From contig JAFOJB010000567.1 of the NCBI GenBank assembly GCA_017420455.1, positions 1 through 11,243 of the forward strand: 11,243 nt of DNA. The letters run 5' to 3'. Source of the DNA: Blautia sp. (GTDB lineage: Bacteria > Bacillota > Clostridia > Lachnospirales > Lachnospiraceae). This document shows, piece by piece, positions 4,987 through 11,243 of the stretch. Made by a program: the position numbers and the translations under genes. Under the pieces are notes generated by a model, which worked only from the letters and a program-made list of their open reading frames with translations, made no database searches and was not told the origin of the DNA. The stretch's first letter is position 1; each line of letters opens with the position of its first letter.

Positions 4987-7458
4987 TTATTTTGTGGATT
5001 TCCTGTCTACGATCACCTTATCCAGATGCCAGATATCATCCACATATTCCTGAATGGTACGGTCGGAGGTGAACTTGCCGCTGCAGGCGGTGTTCAGAAG
5101 GGCCATCCTGGACCATCTCTTTGTATCCCTGTAGGCTTCCTCCACCCTCTTCTGAGCTTCCGCATAGGAACGGAAATCTCCGAGGATAAAGTATCTGTCA
5201 GGCCTGTCGGTATTCTTTTTTGTCAGAAGAGAATCATACAGGTCGCGGAACAGCTCCGTATCGGAAGAGAAGGTACCGTTGATCAGCTGCATCAGCACAC
5301 GCTGGATTTCTACATCGGTGTTGAAAATGAAGTTGGGATCATACCCTCCGTGATTCTCATAATTGATGATCTGCTCAGAGCTCATGCCAAAGATGAAGGC
5401 ATTTTCCTCGCCGACCTCTTCCACAATCTCTACATTGGCGCCATCCATCGTACCGATGGTCGGCGCGCCGTTCAGCATGAACTTCATGTTGCCGGTACCG
5501 GAGGCTTCCTTGCTGGCGGTGGAAATCTGCTCGGATACATCAGCCGCCGCGAAAATCATCTCCGCATTGGAAACACGATAGTTCTCGATAAAGACGACCT
5601 TCAGCTTTCCTCTGATGGCCGGGTCATTGTTCACCACATCTGCCACGGAGTTGATCAGCTTGATGATCTTCTTTGCGGTATGGTAGCCGGCAGAAGCCTT
5701 GGCGCCGAAAATGAACGTCCTGGGATAGAAATCCATCTCCGGATGCTGCCTGATCTGGTCATACAGATACATCACATGCAGGATGTTCAGAAGCTGGCGC
5801 TTGTACTCGTGAAGTCTCTTAACCTGTACATCAAAGATAGAATGAGGATCAACCTCCACCCCATTGTGCTCCAGAATATATTTCGCCAGACGCTGCTTAT
5901 TCTTGAACTTGATCATCATGAATTCCTGCAGTGCCTTGTCGTCGTCGGCATAGATTTCCAGCTTCTTCAGCTGGGAAAGGTCGGTGATCCAGTCCGGACC
6001 GATATGGTCGGTGATCCAGTCGGCCAGCAGCTGGTTCCCATGGAGAAGGAATCTTCTCTGGGTGATACCGTTGGTCTTGTTGTTGAATTTCTCCGGCATC
6101 ATCTCATAGAAATCACGGAGCTCCTGGTTCTTCAGGATCTCGGTATGCAGCCTTGCCACGCCATTGACCGAAAAGCCCGCCACAATGGCAAGATGAGCCA
6201 TCTTCACCTGGCCGTCATAGATGATGGCCATTTTCTTGATCTTCTCATAGTTGCCCGGATATTTTTCCTGCACATGCAGCAGGAACCGGCGGTTGATCTC
6301 CTCGATGATCTGGTATACCCGGGGAAGAAGTCTGGAAAACAGGTCGATGGGCCATTTCTCCAGGGCTTCCGACATGATGGTATGATTGGTATAGGCTACA
6401 CACTTTGTGGTGATCGCCCAGGCCTTGTCCCAGCCAAGACCCTCTTCATCCATCAGGATACGCATCAGCTCTGCCACCGCCACTGTGGGGTGGGTATCGT
6501 TCATCTGGAAGACAACCTTTTCATACAGCTTCGTAATGTCGGAATGGTTCTTCTTATATTTCTCGATGGCGGTCTGCAGCGAAGCAGATACGAAGAAATA
6601 CTGCTGTTTCAGGCGGAGTTCCTTCCCTGCATAATGGTTGTCATTAGGATAAAGCACTTCAACCAGGTTCTTTGCCAGGTTCTCCTGCTCCACCGCTTTC
6701 TTGTAATCGCCCTTGTCAAAGGAATCCAGACCGAAATCCACAATAGGCTCCGCATCCCAGATTCTCAGGGTGTTGACGACCTTGTTGTTATATCCGACGA
6801 TGGGCATATCATAGGGAATCGCCTTTACTGCCTGATATCCCTCATGGATGAATTTGTTCTCTCCCTTTTCATAATCATATTCTACCCGGACATATCCGCC
6901 GAAATGGACCTCCTTGGCATACTCCGGACGCTTCAGCTCGAAGGGATAACCGTCCTTCAGCCAGTTGTCCGGGACCTCAATCTGGAAGCCGTCCCGGATT
7001 TCCTGCTGGAACATTCCGTAATGATACCGGATCCCGCAGCCATAGGCGCTGTAATTCAGGGTAGCCAGGGAATCCAGAAAACAGGCGGCCAGACGTCCAA
7101 GACCACCATTTCCAAGAGCGGGATCCGGCTCCTGGTCCTCGATGGCGTTGATGTCCAGTCCCAGCTCCTCCAGAGCTTCCTTCACTTCCTGGTAGGCACC
7201 AAGGTTGATCAGGTTATTTCCCAGGGCACGGCCCATCAGAAACTCCATGGACATATAATAAACTGTCTTCGGATCCTGCTCATCATAGGCGTTCTGGGTC
7301 TCCAGCCAGTTGTCAATGATCACGTCCTTTACCGTGTAGCTCACTGCCTGGAACAGCTGCTGCTGGCTTGCCTCCTCCAGTTTTTTCCTGTAAAGGAACT
7401 TGACATTGTCCTTTACGCTCTGCTTGAATGCTTCTTTTTTAAACTGCTTATCGATCAT
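4987..7458 (-). CDS. glgP: Glycogen/starch/alpha-glucan phosphorylase
   Basis: Releases glucose-1-phosphate from alpha-1,4-glucan ends using inorganic phosphate and pyridoxal phosphate (PLP), in the cytoplasm. At 823 residues it has full bacterial length. Motifs in order: YYMSMEFLMGRAL (67-79), PDPALGNGGLGRLAACFLDSLATL (111-134) at the glucosyl site, GYGIRYHYG-type CGIRYHYGMF (about 141-150), MNDTHP, and the PLP signature EASGTGNMKFMLNG with the Schiff-base lysine at about 659, followed by GTMDGANVEI. The start is the ATG at 7458, which overlaps the ileS stop as ATGA; its GGAGGAG ribosome binding site lies in the last ileS codons, so translation is likely coupled. No promoter is evident between the genes, so expression should depend on the ileS T-box leader, a surprising partner for a storage-glucan enzyme. 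Maltodextrin versus glycogen preference cannot be read from the sequence. Confidence 0.97.
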   Translation of the reverse strand: MIDKQFKKEAFKQSVKDNVKFLYRKKLEEASQQQLFQAVSYTVKDVIIDNWLETQNAYDEQDPKTVYYMSMEFLMGRALGNNLINLGAYQEVKEALEELGLDINAIEDQEPDPALGNGGLGRLAACFLDSLATLNYSAYGCGIRYHYGMFQQEIRDGFQIEVPDNWLKDGYPFELKRPEYAKEVHFGGYVRVEYDYEKGENKFIHEGYQAVKAIPYDMPIVGYNNKVVNTLRIWDAEPIVDFGLDSFDKGDYKKAVEQENLAKNLVEVLYPNDNHYAGKELRLKQQYFFVSASLQTAIEKYKKNHSDITKLYEKVVFQMNDTHPTVAVAELMRILMDEEGLGWDKAWAITTKCVAYTNHTIMSEALEKWPIDLFSRLLPRVYQIIEEINRRFLLHVQEKYPGNYEKIKKMAIIYDGQVKMAHLAIVAGFSVNGVARLHTEILKNQELRDFYEMMPEKFNNKTNGITQRRFLLHGNQLLADWITDHIGPDWITDLSQLKKLEIYADDDKALQEFMMIKFKNKQRLAKYILEHNGVEVDPHSIFDVQVKRLHEYKRQLLNILHVMYLYDQIRQHPEMDFYPRTFIFGAKASAGYHTAKKIIKLINSVADVVNNDPAIRGKLKVVFIENYRVSNAEMIFAAADVSEQISTASKEASGTGNMKFMLNGAPTIGTMDGANVEIVEEVGEENAFIFGMSSEQIINYENHGGYDPNFIFNTDVEIQRVLMQLINGTFSSDTELFRDLYDSLLTKKNTDRPDRYFILGDFRSYAEAQKRVEEAYRDTKRWSRMALLNTACSGKFTSDRTIQEYVDDIWHLDKVIVDRKSTK

Positions 7459-10400
7459 TCTGCTCCTCCTGCGATTTTTTCTACACCGATGGTTACCTGT
7501 TCCTTATTCACATTCCAGTCCTTTACATATCCGTTTGTACTTCCCAGAATGATCTCGTCTGCCAGAACATCCTTTCTGATCTCTTCTCCGTGAGACTTCA
7601 GGATTTCTTCGATCCTGTCATTCCCCTGCGCATAGAGGCGGATCCGGTCCATTACCTCGAAGCCTGCTTCCTTGCGCATGGTCTGTACCTTGCTGATGAT
7701 CTCACGGACAAATCCTTCGGTAAGAAGCTCCGGTGTCAGGGCTGTATCAAGGACTACAGAAACATCTCCGTCAGATTCCGTTACGTAACCCTCTGTCTGT
7801 GCGGTCTCGATCAGCAGATCCTCTTCCAGGAGATCTGCCTTCTCTGTGCCGATATTGAGCGACAGCACACCGTTTTCCTTCAGTTCCTTCATGGCAGCAA
7901 TACCGTTGATCTCGGAAAGGGCCTTTCTGATACCGCCCAGAAGCTTTCCGAATTTCGGCCCCACAGTCCGAAGCTGCGGCTTGAAGCTGTAGGAGATAAA
8001 GGATTCCACATTGTCGATGAACTTCACTTCCTTCACATTCAGCTCATCCTCAATGATCTCGGTATAGAAGCTGTCCATCGCCTCCCCTGCCTTTACATAC
8101 ATGGTACTGACCGGCTGGCGGTTTTTGATGTTGGCGGTATTTCTGGCGGCACGGCCAAGGACGACAACCCTGAGGACCGCATCCATCTTCTTTTCCAGTT
8201 CTGTATCGATCCATTCCTCTCTGACAGAGGGGAAATCGCACAGGTGGATACTCTCGGGAGCATCCTTGTCGATGCTGCGTACCAGGTTCTGGTAGATATC
8301 CTCGGTCATAAAGGGAATCATAGGCGCCGCTGCTTTGGCGATAGTTACCAGAGCGGTATACAATGTCATGTAGGCATTGATCTTATCCTGCTCCATCCCT
8401 TTCGCCCAGAAGCGCTCACGGCTCCTTCTCACGTACCAGTTGCTCATATCATCCACAAACTCCTGCAGAGCCCTGCCGCTCTCCGGGATCCTGTACTCTG
8501 CCAGATTCTCGTCCACCGTCTTTACAACGGTATTCAGCTTGCTCAGCAGCCACCTGTCCATGACAGGAAGTCCGTCATATTCCAGGGTATATTTTGTGGC
8601 GTCGAATTCATCAATGTTTGCGTACAGTACAAAGAAGGCATAGGTATTCCACAGCGTGCTCATGAATTTACGCTGGCCTTCCACCACAGCCTTTCCGTGG
8701 AAACGGTTGGGCAGCCAGGGAGCGCTGTTCACATAGAAATACCAGCGGATGGCGTCTGCTCCGTAGGTTTCCAGCGCTTCGAAGGGATCCACCGCGTTGC
8801 CCTTGGATTTACTCATCTTCTGGCCCTTTTCATCCTGTACATGACCAAGAACGATGACGTTCCTGTAAGGCGAGCAGTTGAAAAGGATCGTGGACTCTGC
8901 CATCAGGGAATAGAACCAGCCCCTGGTCTGGTCCACAGCCTCGGAAATGAAGGCAGCCGGGAAGGTATCCCAGAACAGCTTCTCATTCTCAAAGGGATAA
9001 TGGATCTGGGCAAACGGCATGGCGCCGGAATCGAACCAGCAGTCAATGACCTCCGGCACTCTCTTCATTACTCCGCCGCACTTCGGGCACTTCAGGGTAA
9101 TCTCGTCGATATAGGGCCTGTGGAGCTCCACGGTCTTCGCCTTTTCATTACCGCTCATTTCGCAGAGCTCCCTGCGGCTTCCCACAGAATGCTGGTATCC
9201 GCAGTCACATTCCCAGATATTCAGCGGCGTTCCCCAGTAACGGTTCCGGGAAATACCCCAGTCCTGTACGTTTTCCAGCCAGTCGCCGAAACGTCCTTTT
9301 CCGATGCTGGGCGGGATCCAGTTGACTGTATTGTTGTTTCTTACCAGGTCATCCTTTACCGCGGTCATCTTGATGAACCAGGATTCTCTTGCATAGTAAA
9401 GAAGCGGGGTATCACATCTCCAGCAGTGAGGATAATCGTGTTCAAATTTCGGCGCGTCAAAAAGAAGTTCCCGTTTTGCCAGCTCTTTCAGGATCTCCGG
9501 GTCCGCGCTGACGGCGCCGTTCTTCAGCTCCGCCTCGGAAGGCTTTGCCCGCATTCCCGCAAAGGGAGTATCCTTGGCCATAAAACCTCTCGAATCCACC
9601 AGCTGCACGAAAGGCATATCATATTTCCGGCCTACCCGCGCGTCATCCTCACCAAAAGCCGGAGCTTCGTGGACAATACCGGTACCGTCGGTCATGGTGA
9701 CATAATCGTCGCATTCTACAAAATAGGCTTTTTTATGCTGCTTTTCCACATAGGGGACAGAGCATTCATATAAGGGCTCGTATTCTCTGTATTCCAGTGC
9801 CTTTCCGGGCATGGTCTCCAGCACTTCGTAAGCAGGATGCTCTTCTGTCGCCAGCTTTCCGAGGACTCTGTCCAGCAGGGCTTCTGCCATATAATAGGTG
9901 TATCCGTCGGCAGCCTTCACCTTGGCGTAGGTATCATTGGGGTTTACGCACAGGGCTACGTTGGAGATCAATGTCCAGGGCGTGGTTGTCCATGCCAGGA
10001 AATACGCGTCCTCGCCCTTCGCCTTAAAGCGGACGATCGCAGAGCTTTCCTTAAGGGTCTTGTAGCCCTGGGCTACCTCCTGGGAAGAAAGCGGAGTCCC
10101 GCATCTCGGACAGTATGGAACTACCTTGAACCGCTTGTACAGAAGACCCTTCTTCCAGATTTCCGTCAGTGCCCACCATTCCGACTCGATATAATCATCC
10201 TCATAGGTTACATAGGGATGCTCCATATCTGCCCAGAAGCCGACGGTACCGGAGAAATCCTCCCACATTCCCTTGTATTTCCAGACACTCTTCTTGCATT
10301 CCTGGATAAAAGGCTCCATGCCGTACTCTTCGATCTGTTCCTTTCCATCCAGCCCCAGCTTCTTTTCCACTTCCAGCTCCACAGGAAGACCATGCGTATC

Positions 10401-10655
10401 CCAGCCGGCTTTCCGGGGGACATTGTATCCCTTCATGGTACGATATCTGGGAATCATATCCTTGATGACACGGGTCAGAACATGTCCGATATGGGGTTTT
10501 CCGTTGGCAGTGGGCGGCCCGTCATAGAACATGTACATCTCTCCGTCCTTTCGGGATTCCATGCTCTTTTCAAAGATATGATTTTCTTTCCAGAACTGTT
10601 CTACTTTTTTCTCTCGCTCAACAAAGTTGAGGTCGGTGTCCACTTTCTGGTACAC
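7455..10655 (-). CDS. ileS: Isoleucyl-tRNA synthetase, eukaryotic-like IleS2 type
   Basis: Charges tRNA-Ile with isoleucine and edits mischarged valine. The 1066 residues exceed the 910-940 of classical bacterial IleS1. The class I HIGH motif is at 55-58 in ANGKPHIGHVLTR, and KMSKS at 613-617. The CP1 editing domain shows AWTTTPWTL and HEAPAFGEDD (about 329-338). Cysteine pairs CPRC (182-185), CWRC (about 413) and CPKC (523-526) may bind zinc. The C-terminus lacks the IleS1 zinc finger. These features fit the IleS2 class, whose members typically resist mupirocin; that phenotype is inferred. The start is a GTG at 10655, with AAGGAGG 8 nt upstream, giving MYQKVDTDLNFVEREKKV, the usual beginning of the family. 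It is preceded by its own T-box leader and translationally coupled to glgP. Alternative longer starts are unlikely because the terminator lies just upstream. Confidence 0.98.
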   Translation of the reverse strand: MYQKVDTDLNFVEREKKVEQFWKENHIFEKSMESRKDGEMYMFYDGPPTANGKPHIGHVLTRVIKDMIPRYRTMKGYNVPRKAGWDTHGLPVELEVEKKLGLDGKEQIEEYGMEPFIQECKKSVWKYKGMWEDFSGTVGFWADMEHPYVTYEDDYIESEWWALTEIWKKGLLYKRFKVVPYCPRCGTPLSSQEVAQGYKTLKESSAIVRFKAKGEDAYFLAWTTTPWTLISNVALCVNPNDTYAKVKAADGYTYYMAEALLDRVLGKLATEEHPAYEVLETMPGKALEYREYEPLYECSVPYVEKQHKKAYFVECDDYVTMTDGTGIVHEAPAFGEDDARVGRKYDMPFVQLVDSRGFMAKDTPFAGMRAKPSEAELKNGAVSADPEILKELAKRELLFDAPKFEHDYPHCWRCDTPLLYYARESWFIKMTAVKDDLVRNNNTVNWIPPSIGKGRFGDWLENVQDWGISRNRYWGTPLNIWECDCGYQHSVGSRRELCEMSGNEKAKTVELHRPYIDEITLKCPKCGGVMKRVPEVIDCWFDSGAMPFAQIHYPFENEKLFWDTFPAAFISEAVDQTRGWFYSLMAESTILFNCSPYRNVIVLGHVQDEKGQKMSKSKGNAVDPFEALETYGADAIRWYFYVNSAPWLPNRFHGKAVVEGQRKFMSTLWNTYAFFVLYANIDEFDATKYTLEYDGLPVMDRWLLSKLNTVVKTVDENLAEYRIPESGRALQEFVDDMSNWYVRRSRERFWAKGMEQDKINAYMTLYTALVTIAKAAAPMIPFMTEDIYQNLVRSIDKDAPESIHLCDFPSVREEWIDTELEKKMDAVLRVVVLGRAARNTANIKNRQPVSTMYVKAGEAMDSFYTEIIEDELNVKEVKFIDNVESFISYSFKPQLRTVGPKFGKLLGGIRKALSEINGIAAMKELKENGVLSLNIGTEKADLLEEDLLIETAQTEGYVTESDGDVSVVLDTALTPELLTEGFVREIISKVQTMRKEAGFEVMDRIRLYAQGNDRIEEILKSHGEEIRKDVLADEIILGSTNGYVKDWNVNKEQVTIGVEKIAGGAE

Positions 10656-10680
10656 AATCTTGTCCTCCTTGCTATAGTTT

Positions 10681-10710
10681 AAAAAAAAATCGCCCCTGTA
10701 AAAGGGGCGA
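10681..10710 (-). terminator. T-box terminator before ileS
   Basis: In transcript sense TCGCCCCT pairs with AGGGGCGA (plus 10703-10710 and 10690-10697; loop of 5) and is followed by nine T residues (plus 10681-10689). The 5' arm contains CGCCCC, which can instead pair with the GCG and GG of the T-box sequence to form the antiterminator. The ileS ribosome binding site starts 10 bp further on. Confidence 0.95.
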
Positions 10711-11075
10711 ATTTCATTTCATCCGCAATACCACCTGTTACACTGTACGGGCTGAAAAGGCGTCTCACAGACCTTTTCCCTTACCGATACATGTTCCCGA
10801 TAACGGAGGAAACCGCCGCCTCTTACTTCAGGATCTGCCGGAAAAAACCTGTTCATTTTTCCCTGTTTTTTCTGACAGCTCCTTATCTCCGGAAACACCT
10901 CAGTATTGCTTTTTCATGACTGCAATATCATAACCGCAATATTCCGGAAGGCTATTCCGTGTTCGGAAGCGGAACTCCGGAGTGATCTTCAACTGTACTT
11001 ATCAGGACCGGGATTCCACCCTCCCCGGCTCTCTTTGCCTTTTACGGTACCGTCTACTCTCTCCATCTTCGTACT
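10681..11075 (-). promoter_or_regulatory. T-box riboswitch leader, isoleucine specifier (ATC)
   Basis: This leader senses uncharged tRNA-Ile and controls termination before ileS-glgP. In minus-strand order: Stem I has GGAG (plus 11061-11064), AGAGTA, GAC-G-GTAC, an apical region with GGGTGGAATCCC, then GTAC-A-GTT, the specifier loop GAAGATCA and CTCC (plus 10979-10982) closing on GGAG. The specifier codon is ATC at plus 10984-10986, followed by the usual purine. The T-box sequence AGGTGGTATTGCGG is at plus 10723-10736; its TGGT would pair with the tRNA ACCA end, fitting discriminator A73 of tRNA-Ile. The competing terminator follows. About 250 nt separate specifier and T-box, more than usual, filled by hairpins at 10944-10980 and 10835-10878. 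The bulge reads TGGTATT where the consensus is TGGNACC. Confidence 0.93.
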
Positions 11076-11161
11076 TCTGGTATTCGATTTATCTGATATA
11101 CCCGAGGCCTTATTTCGGGAAACACTGATGAAAATGTAACCATGCCGCGGTATATTGTGAT

Positions 11162-11191
11162 ATTATACGCACAAGAACCCGGTTCTGTCAA
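11162..11191 (-). promoter_or_regulatory. Sigma-A promoter of the ileS-glgP operon
   Basis: On the minus strand, perfect TTGACA (plus 11186-11191) and perfect TATAAT (plus 11162-11167) lie 18 bp apart. Transcription should begin near 11155, giving a leader of about 500 nt to the ileS GTG. The first about 80 nt, before the T-box Stem I, have no assigned role. Confidence 0.9.
11174..11186. repeat. Palindrome inside the ileS promoter spacer
   Basis: AGAACC-C-GGTTCT: six-base perfect arms around one central base, lying between -35 and -10 and touching the -35 hexamer. It is placed where a dimeric repressor could block polymerase. No candidate regulator is visible in the window. Confidence 0.45.
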
Positions 11192-11208
11192 GTTTTTTTA
11201 TACTCGGG

Positions 11209-11235
11209 AACACAGGGGGACGGTCCTTTTGTGTT
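11209..11235. repeat. REP-like imperfect palindrome
   Basis: AACACA at 11209-11214 and TGTGTT at 11230-11235 flank GGGGGACGGTCC, which is itself GGAC-G-GTCC. From memory, similar ACACAGGGGGACGG-type sequences occur as dispersed short repeats in Bacillota genomes, some linked to IS200-like or RAYT transposases. Only one copy is visible here, so repeat status cannot be shown from the window. Confidence 0.45.
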
Positions 11236-11243
11236 ATTTGAAC

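Noticed and set aside
4963..7593. Very long plus-strand open frame (876 codons) opposite glgP
   Set aside because: It mirrors the phosphorylase coding frame. Long antisense frames arise when codon use on the real strand avoids the reverse-complement stops. It also spans the glgP-ileS junction and has no recognisable domain.
7590..9773. Long plus-strand open frame (727 codons) opposite ileS
   Set aside because: Shadow of the synthetase gene, with no ribosome binding site or promoter and low-complexity hydrophobic/His-rich translation.
9837..10682. Plus-strand open frame (281 codons) over the 5' part of ileS
   Set aside because: Antisense to the HIGH-motif region of ileS and ending in the T-box terminator; no independent gene signals.
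10835..10878. Second intrinsic terminator within the T-box leader
   Set aside because: The U-run is inside the 3' arm of the stem and is base-paired, rather than following the stem, so it does not have terminator layout.
10906..11139. Plus-strand small open frame (77 codons) in the T-box leader region
   Set aside because: It lies antisense to T-box Stem I and its specifier loop; no ribosome binding site and no family resemblance.

Overview
The window reads as chromosomal DNA of a Bacillota bacterium, most likely a clostridium of the Lachnospiraceae type. The signs are strong AGGAGG-type ribosome binding sites, near-consensus sigma-A promoters, a T-box leader, a CIRCE heat-shock operator, a split transketolase and moderate GC. 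The assignment rests on style and gene content, not on a database match.

Left part (1-3522): a sugar-catabolic locus. A minus-strand unit carries an FGGY carbohydrate kinase and, downstream, the N-terminal subunit of a split transketolase that is cut by the left edge. It has a textbook promoter at 2522-2550 and is divergent from a DeoR-family regulator. The shared intergenic region holds TTTCGTTTT and TTCGAA boxes that look like operators. Kinase plus split transketolase plus DeoR regulator suggests kinase-then-transketolase breakdown of a ketose; apulose (from plant apiose) is my preferred but unproven substrate. The gap between kinase and transketolase holds a diverged 29-31 bp tandem repeat.

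Middle (3523-4986): a bidirectional terminator; a minus-strand small heat-shock protein with a CIRCE element over its -35 box; a plus-strand DUF212 membrane protein (divergent PAP2 family); and a bidirectional terminator that starts at that gene's stop codon.

Right part (4987-11243): a minus-strand operon. A strong promoter (11162-11191) leads into a roughly 500-nt leader containing an isoleucine T-box with ATC specifier codon, T-box sequence and terminator. Then come ileS (eukaryotic-like, IleS2-type, GTG start) and glgP (alpha-glucan phosphorylase), joined by a 4-bp ATGA overlap. A storage-glucan phosphorylase coupled to a tRNA synthetase under tRNA-Ile control is the most unusual arrangement here. 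The right end carries an imperfect palindrome resembling short dispersed repeats.

Most of the content is familiar families. I found no clearly new system; the items worth a second look are regulatory and arrangement-based.
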